Below, piece after piece: positions 16,833-25,157 of a stretch of DNA of 64,000 nt. The translations under genes were made by a program, and so were the position numbers. Source of the DNA: Marinoscillum luteum. GTDB lineage: Bacteria; Bacteroidota; Bacteroidia; Cytophagales; Cyclobacteriaceae. The stretch lies in the NCBI RefSeq assembly GCF_044005705.1, contig NZ_JBIPKE010000018.1, forward strand, positions 124,001 to 188,000, written 5' to 3'. Every line of letters starts with the position of its first letter. Within the stretch, counting starts at the first letter, position 1. A model generated the notes under the pieces. That model searched no databases. It saw nothing but the letters and a program-made list of their open reading frames with translations, and had not been told where the DNA came from.

Positions 16833-17405
16833 ATGGATTATCTGATCATTGGTGGGGGCTGGGCGTTATATTTTGCTCTCCATAGCTTGTTAGCATCGGA
16901 GCGGGTGAAAAGAACAGTGCGCAGCAAGGCACCGGTCATTGCCCGTGGCTATCGCTTTTTTTACTCACTCATCAGTACCGTGGGGCTGTTGTGGCTGCTG
17001 TACCTCATGGCCATCACCCCTTCTGCAACGCTTTTCAGTTCGCCGGGGTATGTGCGGTATATCGCCATGATTTTGGCCTCCTGGGGGGTTATTTTAGTGA
17101 TTACGTCGTTCAGGCATCTTTCGGGTTGGGCCTTTTTAGGATTGAAAAAGGAGGAGAAAAAAGGGCTGATCAGAAAGGGTACGCATGCCTATGTGCGACA
17201 TCCCATTTATTCAGGAATCATTCTGATCGTCATCGGGATGGCTTTGTACACACCCACAGATATAGTAGTACTGTCTGCAGTATGTATACTGGCTTACCTG
17301 CCAGCAGGCATCTATTTTGAAGAGCAAAAACTGATCGCAGAGTTTGGGGATGATTACCTGACTTATCGTCGGGAGGTACCTGCTATTTTCCCCAAAAAGC
17401 CTTAG
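16833..17405 (+). CDS. Isoprenylcysteine carboxyl methyltransferase-family membrane protein
   Basis: 190-residue membrane protein with about five hydrophobic helices and the C-terminal signature of the ICMT/PEMT superfamily: YVRHPIYSG near residue 124, then FEEQKLIAEFGDDYLTYRREVP near 160-180 (SAM-binding and active site region). Bacterial members methylate small lipophilic or thiol substrates; the substrate of this one is unknown. The NnrU/MddA-like layout, with N-terminal ALHSLLASERVK, is present. Convergent with the next gene, stops overlapping by four bases. Confidence 0.8.
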   Translation: MDYLIIGGGWALYFALHSLLASERVKRTVRSKAPVIARGYRFFYSLISTVGLLWLLYLMAITPSATLFSSPGYVRYIAMILASWGVILVITSFRHLSGWAFLGLKKEEKKGLIRKGTHAYVRHPIYSGIILIVIGMALYTPTDIVVLSAVCILAYLPAGIYFEEQKLIAEFGDDYLTYRREVPAIFPKKP

Positions 17406-17608
17406 TCCTTTTTTCCTTTCTTCAGCTCCTCCAGATCGTCCCGGTCGCGTAGCTTTTTGTCATCCACAGATTTATTCAGAAACTGATTGATCTTATCAAT
17501 GTCTATGGTCGATTTGATTTCCCCGAAAGGGTCAATCCTGATGTCAAAACCTTCAAGCTCTTTATTCACTTTAGGCTTGTGATCGTCTTCTGATTTTTTC
17601 TTTGTCAT
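17402..17608 (-). CDS. Small hypothetical protein
   Basis: 68 residues, very charged (K, D and E make up most of it), no hydrophobic stretch. FDIRIDPFGEIKSTIDIDKINQFLNK in the middle looks like an ordered strand-helix unit, broken here as FDIRIDPFGEIKST then IDKINQFLNK. Small proteins of this form follow gltX in related genomes as I recall them, but I cannot name a function. It starts 21 bases after the gltX stop and is probably co-transcribed. Confidence 0.65.
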   Translation of the reverse strand: MTKKKSEDDHKPKVNKELEGFDIRIDPFGEIKSTIDIDKINQFLNKSVDDKKLRDRDDLEELKKGKKD

Positions 17609-17629
17609 GGTCCCTCAGTTAAGTGTCTA

Positions 17630-19156
17630 CTACTTTAACTGATCTACGGAGTATTTGATTCGTTCGGCCACTGCTTTTCCTCCCATGAGGGCAATGATGG
17701 CCATGAGATCGGGGCCGGAACCCGCTCCGGTAATGACCATTCTGAGTGCCTGCATGTTTTTACCTGCTTTGATTCCGTTGGTTTCCATCAGCGAAAAAAA
17801 CAGCTCTTTGGCCTCTTCGGCATTGATGCTTTCTTTGGTGGCAAGGGCCTCTGCGTAGAGTGATACGGCTTGCTCGGCTTCCTCATTCCATTTTTTGCTG
17901 GTCACACTCTGGTCGTACTCAGTGGGGTTTCTGAAAATAAATAAGGCATTGGGAGCCATCTCATGTGGAAATGTCACCCGCTCTTTCAGCAGGTCCACGA
18001 TGACCAGGGCAGTTTCCAGACTGCTGTCTATGGCATAGTGGTTTTTGAGGTCGGTGCGTACTATTTCCGCCAGTGCCTTCGGATTGGTAGACTTTAAGTA
18101 CTGCTGGTTAAACCATTTGATTTTGTCCAGGTCAAATTTGGTACCCGCTTTGTTGACTTTTTCCAAACTGAATACATTCGACAATTCCTCTAAGCTGAAA
18201 ATCTCCTGCTCGGTGCCGGGGTTCCAGCCCAGAAATGCCAAAAAGTTTACCAGGGCTTCAGGAATGAAACCTTCTTCTTTAAATCCTTTAGAGGTTTCAC
18301 CCGTTTCCGGATCTTGCCAGTCGAGCGGGAATATGGGGAAACCGGCCTGATCAGCGGCTCTCTTACTCAATTTCCCGTTGCCATCGGGCTTCAGAATGAG
18401 GGGTAGGTGGGCAAACTGAGGCATCGTGGATTCAAATCCCAGGTATTTGTAGAGCAGTACGTGCAGCGGTGCTGAGGGCAGCCATTCTTCACCACGGATC
18501 ACATGGGTGATTTTCATCAGGTGATCATCCACTATGTTGGCCAGGTGATAGGTAGGCAGGCCGTCAGACTTCATGAGTACTTTGTCATCGAGGGTGGAGC
18601 CATGCACGTGCACCCAGCCCCTGATGATGTCATTCAGCCGAACTTCTTCCTTCGGGTCTATTTTGAAACGGATCACGTAAGGTTCTCCGCTGGCGATTTT
18701 GGCGGCCACTTCCTCAGCGGGCATGGTGAGTGAATTTTTCATGGTCAGCCTCACTGCCGCGTTGTAATGCGGTGTGGCCACCCCGGCCGCTTTCAGTCGG
18801 TCGCGCATGGCATCCAATTCCTCAGGCGTGTCAAAGGCGTAGTAAGCGTTGCCTTCATCGATCAGCTTCTGGGCGTAGGACTGATAGATCTCTTTGCGCT
18901 CCGACTGTCTGTAGGGGCCGTACTCACCCCCCGTCCAGGGACTTTCGTCGGGAGAGATGCCGCACCACTCCAGCGACTGGCGGATGTAGTCTTCAGCACC
19001 GGCTACAAACCGGCTCTGGTCAGTGTCTTCTATTCTTAAGATGAAAGTGCCGTTGTTTTTTTTGGCAAAGAGGTAGTTGAACAGGGCTGTTCTGACTCCA
19101 CCTATGTGCAAAGCGCCTGTCGGGCTGGGGGCAAATCTTACTCTTACTGAATCCAT
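17630..19156 (-). CDS. gltX: Glutamate--tRNA ligase
   Basis: 508-residue class I synthetase charging tRNA-Glu. HIGH-type motif in FAPSPTGALHIGGVRTAL (residues 8-25) and the KMSKS-type loop as KLSKRA near residue 263. C-terminal helical anticodon-binding domain with the conserved end region GAGSGPDLMAIIALMG. Normal length. It has its own candidate promoter in the 70-base gap behind the small membrane-protein gene, and the small ORF at 17402-17608 follows it. Confidence 0.97.
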   Translation of the reverse strand: MDSVRVRFAPSPTGALHIGGVRTALFNYLFAKKNNGTFILRIEDTDQSRFVAGAEDYIRQSLEWCGISPDESPWTGGEYGPYRQSERKEIYQSYAQKLIDEGNAYYAFDTPEELDAMRDRLKAAGVATPHYNAAVRLTMKNSLTMPAEEVAAKIASGEPYVIRFKIDPKEEVRLNDIIRGWVHVHGSTLDDKVLMKSDGLPTYHLANIVDDHLMKITHVIRGEEWLPSAPLHVLLYKYLGFESTMPQFAHLPLILKPDGNGKLSKRAADQAGFPIFPLDWQDPETGETSKGFKEEGFIPEALVNFLAFLGWNPGTEQEIFSLEELSNVFSLEKVNKAGTKFDLDKIKWFNQQYLKSTNPKALAEIVRTDLKNHYAIDSSLETALVIVDLLKERVTFPHEMAPNALFIFRNPTEYDQSVTSKKWNEEAEQAVSLYAEALATKESINAEEAKELFFSLMETNGIKAGKNMQALRMVITGAGSGPDLMAIIALMGGKAVAERIKYSVDQLK

Positions 19157-19182
19157 TTATTGGGGGATATTTTTTTGGTGTG

Positions 19183-19190
19183 CAAAGCTA
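19183..19190 (-). promoter_or_regulatory. Candidate -7 promoter element of gltX
   Basis: Plus-strand CAAAGCTA is TAGCTTTG on the minus strand, an exact TAnnTTTG match 27 bases before the gltX ATG. Confidence 0.55.
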
Positions 19191-19226
19191 TCAAATACCC
19201 AATACTAATGTGAAGGACAATTGCTT

Positions 19227-19697
19227 TTATTCCCCTTCTTCTGCCAGAATCCCCTGAATCTGGTGGATGGTTTCGCGGGCTTTCTGATGAAAGCTGAGCG
19301 TGAGCACCAGATAGTTGGCCAGGGCGATGAGCAGCGCGGTGATTACGGCGAGGGTAAGGGAGGAAAGGGTCAGAAATACAGCCGCTATCAATACGCACAG
19401 GGTGGTGGAAAACCACAAGTAAAGGCGAGCTCCTGGAAACAGACATAGCCGGAGAAATATTAAGGATCCGCGGGAGGTGTTTTCCACCCGACCGATGGTC
19501 AGGGGGAGTGCATTCTGAGCAGAGCGGATGACCAGCGAAATCCTGAACCCCTCCGGAGAAACAGCCCCATTGAACACCGGCCGATTGACCACCACCTCCG
19601 AATCGATCAGGCGGGTTTTGAGGGCAATCCTCCTCAATACCTCGTTTTTAGAGTGGCTCGATACCAGGGTTTGCCGGAGAAAGGGCCAGAGGGACAT
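19227..19697 (-). CDS. Hypothetical protein with two membrane helices
   Basis: 156 residues. Soluble N-terminal half rich in R, V and S, then two adjacent hydrophobic helices at about residues 92-112 and 114-134 (LYLWFSTTLCVLIAAVFLTL and an alanine/leucine-rich second helix), and a short charged tail (HQIQGILAEEGE). No family recognised. The ATG overlaps the ridA stop (ATGA at 19694-19697), so it is translationally coupled to ridA. This supports it as a real gene. Confidence 0.6.
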   Translation of the reverse strand: MSLWPFLRQTLVSSHSKNEVLRRIALKTRLIDSEVVVNRPVFNGAVSPEGFRISLVIRSAQNALPLTIGRVENTSRGSLIFLRLCLFPGARLYLWFSTTLCVLIAAVFLTLSSLTLAVITALLIALANYLVLTLSFHQKARETIHQIQGILAEEGE

Positions 19698-20074
19698 CAG
19701 AGCTGAGCGATGCAGCTAATCTCCACGCTGACATCCTTTGGCAGGCGGCTGACCTCCACTGTTTCTCTGGCAGGCGGGTTTTCGGGGAAGTACTCACCAT
19801 ACACCGCATTGATCTGCGCAAACTGTCCCATGTCTTTGATGAAGATGCTGCACTTCAATACATTGGCAAAACTGGCTCCGGCGGCTTCCAGTATGTAGTT
19901 GAGGTTTTTCATTACTTGCCGGGTCTCATCCTCTATAGAGGTGCTGACCAGCTGGCCGGTGGCCTGATCGATGGGGATCTGACCAGATACGTAGAGCACG
20001 CCATTGGATAGCACGGCCTGACTGTATGGGCCGATGGGGGCAGGAGCTTTGGGGGAGTTGATGATGGTTTTCAT
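19697..20074 (-). CDS. ridA: RidA family enamine/imine deaminase
   Basis: 125-residue trimeric cytosolic enzyme that hydrolyses reactive 2-aminoacrylate released by PLP enzymes. Family signatures: PIGPYSQAV near residue 13, LYVSGQIPID near 27 and the C-terminal PARETVEVSRLPKDVSVEI with the active-site arginine (near residue 102). Full length. First gene of a minus-strand run with the two-helix protein and probably gltX. Confidence 0.95.
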   Translation of the reverse strand: MKTIINSPKAPAPIGPYSQAVLSNGVLYVSGQIPIDQATGQLVSTSIEDETRQVMKNLNYILEAAGASFANVLKCSIFIKDMGQFAQINAVYGEYFPENPPARETVEVSRLPKDVSVEISCIAQL

Positions 20075-20200
20075 GTAACTGCAGGTTTGAAATTCATTAA
20101 TGTTCCCTGCAATTTAATCGGATAATGGCGGAGATGAATTATGGGGGATAGAAAAGTGGAAAACTGGCCAGGAGTTGCTCAGCTGAAAATCAGATTAATG

Positions 20201-20710
20201 CTACGTCCTCCAGTGATTAAGTCTCTTCTTGATTTCCATTTGCAGTTTGATATTATTAATGTACATCAAATTGTTGGTAGTGAGTTGATCTAGCTTCTTG
20301 TGTGCCGAAGATTTTGAAAGAATACTTTTCCCAACCAATTCATCAAGTATCCAGAGCATTCCATGCCTGTCAATAGCTCGTTTCTCCGCAAATTTTCTGA
20401 CTGGCCCATCACTTGTCAAGAGGATAGCTCCCAATTTATCGGCCATATAGACCACTGATTTATCTGGTTCTGAAAGGGCCCTGGGAAAAGCAAATGTTTC
20501 CATTTTCTCAAAATCTTCAGGTTCAAGAATGTGAATGGTGAGTTTGCCAACTGACCTGTATGTCTGAAGAATTGATTGCTGTTCATGAACAATCTCATTC
20601 CAAACCTCAATGGTTGTATGAATATCAAGATTCAGTTCAAAAAATTCTGCCGTTATTTCAAGATCCAGTAAGTCTATGAATATACAGGCATCAGTTATGG
20701 CAATGGTCAT
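20201..20710 (-). CDS. PIN-domain nuclease (toxin-like) paired with XRE-ImmA protein
   Basis: 169 residues using the ATG at 20710, which overlaps the upstream stop in TGATG; a TTG one codon earlier is possible. PIN fold acidic residues are all visible: Asp7 in AITDACIFID, Glu35/Glu39 in TTIEVWNEI, Asp83 in SEPDKSVVYMAD and Asp101 in LLTSDGPVRKFAEK. These would bind Mg or Mn for single-strand RNA cleavage. The C-terminal tail (SSAHKKLDQLTTN) is basic and helical. Translational coupling to an XRE-ImmA/IrrE gene suggests a toxin-antitoxin or stress/defence unit. A typical short antitoxin is absent; the larger upstream protein would take that role. Confidence 0.8.
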   Translation of the reverse strand: MTIAITDACIFIDLLDLEITAEFFELNLDIHTTIEVWNEIVHEQQSILQTYRSVGKLTIHILEPEDFEKMETFAFPRALSEPDKSVVYMADKLGAILLTSDGPVRKFAEKRAIDRHGMLWILDELVGKSILSKSSAHKKLDQLTTNNLMYINNIKLQMEIKKRLNHWRT

Positions 20711-21771
20711 CAAATAATCATGTTTTCCTTTCGGAAATCAGCCAATTTTTGATTGTTAAGCGCCGCCGCTTTGCTCATAGAAATTGCCTCCTCCACTAAC
20801 CCGCGGAAGAGCAACTGAGAAAAACGATTGGACTCTTCAAATCCTTTATATGAATACGGCTCATTGTTCCGATAGCCTAATCTATTAAACATGAAGTAAA
20901 ACTGTTTGAAGGTGCTTTGATTAATTACTCCCAGTTCCTTAGCACGGTACATAATGGCCTGCATGGATATGCCATATTCTTGCTTGAGCATGCCTAATTC
21001 TTTGAAGGATAATTTGCTTCGAGAGCGTCCTAACTCGGTGTATATTCTTTCTTTGGGGAAGAGTAAGGCTCCAGCAAAATAGTGACAGAAGCGCTCTTTG
21101 GTTTTATCGTCATGTTGATCGAGCTTGAGCAGTATGTGACCTAATTCATGCATTGCCGAGAATCTCTTGCGATCAAGGTTATGGTCAAGCTTGGCATTGT
21201 TCAGAACAACTAATGGCTGGGCACCGTTGATTTTGGTGGCGAAAGCATCTAGCTTAACGTCTGAAATGATCTCTACAACCTTGATCCCATGTTCTTCTAA
21301 TAGCTCGATAGTGTTTGGGATCGGGTTTTCACCAATGTCCCATTCCTTTCTTAGTTCTTTGGCTGCATCATCAATGTCATCAATAGTATTAATCGGAAAC
21401 CCCTCAAGAGGATTCTTAAATTCAGTCTGTAGGTTGAGAATCTGCTCAAGCTCCAAATATCGACGCACTTTGTCTTTTACCACCTCTTCTATCCTATCTC
21501 TTTCCTTGCCCGGATAGGTGCTGAGCTTCCTGAATTCTATCTCCCCGAACTCTACCAAGGTTGCATTTGAGAAATAATCAGGCCTTACGCCAAGTGCCTC
21601 ACAAAGGAACCCAATCATTTCACTATTTGGAGTGGATTCGCCCTGCTCGTACTTGTTTAAGGCCTGCTTGGAAATTGATTGGCCCAGCTCTTTAAGTTGA
21701 TCTGCCAAGCCTTGCAGGGAAAGCCCGTTCATGATCCTGGCGGACTTGAGTCGGTCTGCTATAAATGCCAT
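20710..21771 (-). CDS. XRE-family regulator fused to ImmA/IrrE metallopeptidase
   Basis: 353 residues from the ATG at 21771; a longer frame to 21858 would run 29 residues into AT-rich, non-conserved sequence, so I reject it. N-terminal XRE helix-turn-helix at residues 1-70 (RIMNGLSLQGLADQLKELG; SKQALNKYEQGESTP). ImmA/IrrE (COG2856) zinc protease domain at about 150-270 with the HExxH motif His208-Glu209-x2-His212 in AMHELGHILL and the following FAGALLFPKE helix. In this family the protease part cleaves a repressor or antitoxin. Here DNA-binding and protease are one protein, and the coupled partner is a PIN nuclease. Upstream lies a palindrome-rich region. Confidence 0.87.
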   Translation of the reverse strand: MAFIADRLKSARIMNGLSLQGLADQLKELGQSISKQALNKYEQGESTPNSEMIGFLCEALGVRPDYFSNATLVEFGEIEFRKLSTYPGKERDRIEEVVKDKVRRYLELEQILNLQTEFKNPLEGFPINTIDDIDDAAKELRKEWDIGENPIPNTIELLEEHGIKVVEIISDVKLDAFATKINGAQPLVVLNNAKLDHNLDRKRFSAMHELGHILLKLDQHDDKTKERFCHYFAGALLFPKERIYTELGRSRSKLSFKELGMLKQEYGISMQAIMYRAKELGVINQSTFKQFYFMFNRLGYRNNEPYSYKGFEESNRFSQLLFRGLVEEAISMSKAAALNNQKLADFRKENMII

Positions 21772-21838
21772 TTCCGTAGTTGTTTGGTTAGGTTTATAAC
21801 ACGAATTTATTAGATTTAGTTGGTATATAAAATACTTT

Positions 21839-21993
21839 TTGTCAATTGAATATGACAACTTATAAATGGTAGTTATGAAGAATAATGTAATTAACTAGTG
21901 ATTTATCTATAGAGAAAGACTGAGTTTTTTTGATTGACATTGTATATATACAATATGGATTTGTCAACTAAAAAGAGATAGTATAAATGGTAG
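21839..21993. repeat. Duplicated operator-like region upstream of the XRE-ImmA-PIN pair
   Basis: Two imperfect 33-34-base direct repeats: TTGTCAA...TATAAATGGTAG at 21839-21872 and 21961-21993 (outer 7 and 12 bases identical, same spacing within one base). Between them is a 16-base perfect palindrome ATTGTATATATACAAT (21939-21954). The first repeat also holds TTGTCA-N8-TGACAA (21839-21844 and 21853-21858). The layout fits binding sites of a self-regulating XRE protein. The surrounding 21.77-22.06 kb is AT-rich and codes for nothing I can support. Confidence 0.6.
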
Positions 21994-22063
21994 AAGCGAA
22001 CTCTGAAAGGGCTTATATGGAATATTGTTTACGTGGGCTATCGGGATGGTGAAACAGCACCGA

Positions 22064-22876
22064 CTACTTCAAAAAATCTTTGGGGCTCAATCCGGTATTG
22101 AACTGAATGTCTGACCAAATGACGGAGATCCAGGGCTCATCACTTACCTGGGCATCCCAGGTGGATTTTTTATACCTTCTTTGGGTAGGGATCAGCAGGT
22201 CCTCGATTTGCTCGTACTCCAGCTTCATTAGGTAGGGCGTTTCCATCACACCGAAATCTGCCACGGTAAAGAGAAACTGATCCACTAAAGCCGTTTTCTG
22301 ATTGATGTACAGCTGATAAACATCGGTTGGCTTGTCGTCAGGGGTATGAAAGGTGATTTTCACTACATCGTAGACCGTGTCATCGATGGTTTCTTCCCCC
22401 AGGTATTCATAGTTTAGGCCCGGATCCATCAGTTTTTGGAACATGGCAAACCAGTAAAAATTAGTGGGTCGATTGAAAGCGACCCTTTTCAGGCGGTTGG
22501 TGTCGTTTTGGATCTGTCCATTATGCTTGAGCCAGTATTCCTGGCCATCGAAGCCCTGTTCAATAGGCCCTTCCAGGTCCGGGAAGGTCCGCTCATGGGT
22601 TTGATACAAGCCATAAGACAGTTCTCCCTCGAACAGGTATTTTTCCGTTGAAATGTCAGCCTTGCTGTCGGGAGTGCGGTAGGTATAGGTGTAAACCACA
22701 TCTTTCTTGTTCCAAAGCGTTTCATAATCGCCCACCTTTTGGGTCATCTGGTAGATCAGTTCGTGCCCCTTGTTTTGAAATTGCGGCAACGCCTTTTCCT
22801 GCCGGGCTGTTTGATCAGTGCCTCCGCAGGACGAAACAATGATACCCACGAATATTGCGATGACTTGATTGTACTT
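22064..22876 (-). CDS. Outer-membrane-type lipoprotein, DUF6503-like
   Basis: 270 residues from the ATG at 22876, chosen because it gives a lipoprotein signal (AIFVGIIVSSC, cysteine near residue 18). The rest is beta-rich, like LolA/DUF6503-type proteins (YEYLGEETIDDTVYDVVKITF-like strands, here cited as YEYLGEETIDD then YDVVKITF). No catalytic motif seen. Such proteins are common in Bacteroidota and are probably periplasmic, facing the outer membrane. It is on the minus strand with the serine hydrolase gene 140 bases upstream. Family assignment is from memory and moderate. Confidence 0.65.
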   Translation of the reverse strand, partial: KYNQVIAIFVGIIVSSCGGTDQTARQEKALPQFQNKGHELIYQMTQKVGDYETLWNKKDVVYTYTYRTPDSKADISTEKYLFEGELSYGLYQTHERTFPDLEGPIEQGFDGQEYWLKHNGQIQNDTNRLKRVAFNRPTNFYWFAMFQKLMDPGLNYEYLGEETIDDTVYDVVKITFHTPDDKPTDVYQLYINQKTALVDQFLFTVADFGVMETPYLMKLEYEQIEDLLIPTQRRYKKSTWDAQVSDEPWISVIWSDIQFNTGLSPKDFLK

Positions 22877-23015
22877 CATGCTGGATTGCTTTACGATTTT
22901 GAGTTGGTAGATCCACACAGCGGTGAACCCAACTGGTTAAGAAAGCACTCCTAACACTACCTAAAGGGGCTGAGTTCCCCAAAGACCAAACTAATTGCCC
23001 AAATCTTCATGCAGC

Positions 23016-24050
23016 TTACGCTCCATTTGCCCGCCGCACTATTTTGACGATGCGACCATAGAAGATCTCCGCCAAATTCCAGTTATATCCATCAAAATTG
23101 GTGGTATTGTTAAATTGAATCACCACCGTATCAATGTCTTTGTGGTATTTGGCAATACTCTGATAGCCCACCAGCAGACCGGTATGTTCATACTCGTAGA
23201 TGGAGGAGTAGATGTCCTGCTCCCCTTCATTGAACACGGAGCCCTCATTTAAGGCCCTGATGAATATGCCCACATCCTCAGCCGTGGCCAGCATTAGGCC
23301 CGTATTCTCAGTCTTGAAGTCTTCCTCCACACCGACATAGTAGCCGCTCATCACATCATCTAGATTCACTTCACTAAGCGAGCCAAACGTGTTTTTCAGC
23401 CCCAGGGGTATCAAAATCTCCTCTTTGATGTATTGCTGATGAGGATAGCCCACCACCTGATCTATCAGGTCAGAAATCAGCATATAGTTGGTATTGGAAT
23501 AACCATAATCTTCACCCGGTTCGAAATCTGCTGGTAGGTCCAGGGCGTATTCAAGGGTTTCTTGTTTGTTTTTGGGTGGTTTTGTCCAGAAATCAGGGTG
23601 GTCTACAAAGTTGGGAATGCCACTCCGATGCTGCACCATCATTCTCAAGGTGATCCGATCAGCATATTCAATCCTTCCGACAAGTTCCGGAAAGTATTCA
23701 GCGAGCGTTTTGTCCAAAGACAAACGCTCCGCTTTGACCAGTTTGGCCACCGCCACCGCCACATAAAGCTTGGTGATACTGGCTATCTTGAATAAGGCCT
23801 GCGGGTAGGCAGGAATCTTGTTCTTGCGGTCATGCCAGCCGGCAGCATAGTACTCCGGTGGCTTACCGCCCTGATCCACGTACGCGATCATTCCATCAAA
23901 TCCATACCCCAGACCTTCCTCCAGCTGCTCCTGAACCGTGTCGGGCAGTGGTAAGATCCAGGCTTTTACCAGTATCCAGGGCACGAAGTACAAAGAGCCT
24001 ATGCTTGCCAGTATAAAGGCTATTCTGAGTATCTTTTTTGTTTGTTTCAT
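23016..24050 (-). CDS. Serine hydrolase, beta-lactamase/class C family
   Basis: 344 residues. N-terminal signal anchor (ILRIAFILASIGSLYFVPWIL). The penicillin-binding fold triad is visible: Ser-x-x-Lys in ASITKLYVA near residue 92, Tyr-x-Asn in DYGYSNTNYM near 182 and His-Thr-Gly in YEHTGLLVGY near 297. Enzymes of this family act as D-aminopeptidases, esterases or carboxypeptidases more often than as antibiotic beta-lactamases. It lies in a same-strand run with an acyltransferase (56 bases upstream) and an ankyrin lipoprotein. Substrate unknown. Confidence 0.88.
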   Translation of the reverse strand: MKQTKKILRIAFILASIGSLYFVPWILVKAWILPLPDTVQEQLEEGLGYGFDGMIAYVDQGGKPPEYYAAGWHDRKNKIPAYPQALFKIASITKLYVAVAVAKLVKAERLSLDKTLAEYFPELVGRIEYADRITLRMMVQHRSGIPNFVDHPDFWTKPPKNKQETLEYALDLPADFEPGEDYGYSNTNYMLISDLIDQVVGYPHQQYIKEEILIPLGLKNTFGSLSEVNLDDVMSGYYVGVEEDFKTENTGLMLATAEDVGIFIRALNEGSVFNEGEQDIYSSIYEYEHTGLLVGYQSIAKYHKDIDTVVIQFNNTTNFDGYNWNLAEIFYGRIVKIVRRANGA

Positions 24051-24105
24051 GGCTATACTATTTCAGCGATGTTCTTTTTTATAAAATAACTACCTGTGGG
24101 TATGA

Positions 24106-25152
24106 TTATACCTTCAACCCAAAAAGTGGTCGTACAAACCGGATTCTCCGCACTACCAACTCGTAGGCTGCAAAGCACCCTATAAAGGTAAGTAATATCA
24201 CCAGCGCCAGCTTAAACGGAGCGGGCATATCCAACGGAAACAGCAGCCAAGAGGCGAGGTAGAGGAAGATCATGTGCAGGATATAGATCGGGTATGCCGA
24301 CTGACTTAAGTAAGTCAATGCTCCACTCGGTTTGTTGAGGTATCGGTGTCCAAAACCAAAGACCGTGAATATCCAAAGGTTGGACTCAATGGACTTTAGG
24401 TAAAGAGGTGCAATAAACTCGCCCTCCAGCAAGCGGAGCGTGTATAGAGTGGCAGCAATGGCCAGCATCAACCACCTCCATCGGGTGACGGTGCTCCAAA
24501 AAGCCTGCCCGCTGTAGACACACAAAAAACCTGTGAGGAATGCCAGCATGCCTATCCAGAATCCATGGGCGTTCATGGCGTAGTATTCAAAACTGTCTGG
24601 GTGTAACAGCTCTGCTTCCGCAACAAACGGGATCATCAATAGTAGCAAACCAGCCGGATGGCTCAGTAGCTTGCTCATGATCTGCTGAAACTTGCCATTT
24701 GGGTGTTTTTTCAGATAGAAAAACAATGGGGTAAAGATCAGTACATAGACGAAGATGTTGCCAAGAAACCAAAGGTGCATCGGGCTAAGGGCGAACTCCA
24801 TGTCCTGATGGTAATAGTTCTTCCAAATCCATACATGCAGCGGCACGATCGCGAGTAATCCAAAAATGTAAGGGACAAGTATTCGTTTGGTTCGCTCTAT
24901 TAGGAGTGCTTTCCAGTCGCGCCTCTGGATAGCAAAATACACCCCCATACCTGAAACAAAGAATAGCAGTGGAATGCGCCACACATTCAGCATGGCCATG
25001 GGTGTCCAGATCCACTCTACGGTTTCACTGTTTTGAATGAATCCGAGGAACACTCCCCAGGGCTGAAAGCCAATGGCTATATGGTATATCACCAATAAGC
25101 CGATGGCGATCACGCGTAACCAATCAATGTCGTATCTTCTGTTGTCGAGCAT
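24106..25152 (-). CDS. Membrane acyltransferase (acyltransferase 3 family)
   Basis: 348 residues with about ten hydrophobic helices. N-terminal RYDIDWLRVIAIGLLVIYH holds the family's catalytic histidine region; later FWITPLFF-like and RTKRILVPYIFGL segments fit OafA/OpgC-type O-acyltransferases. These transfer acetyl or succinyl groups to surface sugars or glucans. It begins five bases after the ankyrin gene stop, so both are likely co-transcribed. Confidence 0.85.
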   Translation of the reverse strand: MLDNRRYDIDWLRVIAIGLLVIYHIAIGFQPWGVFLGFIQNSETVEWIWTPMAMLNVWRIPLLFFVSGMGVYFAIQRRDWKALLIERTKRILVPYIFGLLAIVPLHVWIWKNYYHQDMEFALSPMHLWFLGNIFVYVLIFTPLFFYLKKHPNGKFQQIMSKLLSHPAGLLLLMIPFVAEAELLHPDSFEYYAMNAHGFWIGMLAFLTGFLCVYSGQAFWSTVTRWRWLMLAIAATLYTLRLLEGEFIAPLYLKSIESNLWIFTVFGFGHRYLNKPSGALTYLSQSAYPIYILHMIFLYLASWLLFPLDMPAPFKLALVILLTFIGCFAAYELVVRRIRFVRPLFGLKV

Positions 25153-25157
25153 TGTCT

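Noticed and set aside
18425..18445. ATTCAAATCCC resembling a tRNA T-arm
   Set aside because: It is inside the gltX reading frame and there is no acceptor stem or anticodon arm around it.
21772..21858. 29-residue N-terminal extension of the XRE-ImmA protein
   Set aside because: AT-rich, unlike the family, and it would overlap the operator-like repeats; the ATG at 21771 fits the XRE start.
23016..24050. Antibiotic-resistance beta-lactamase
   Set aside because: The motifs define the broad serine hydrolase family; nothing points to antibiotic hydrolysis.
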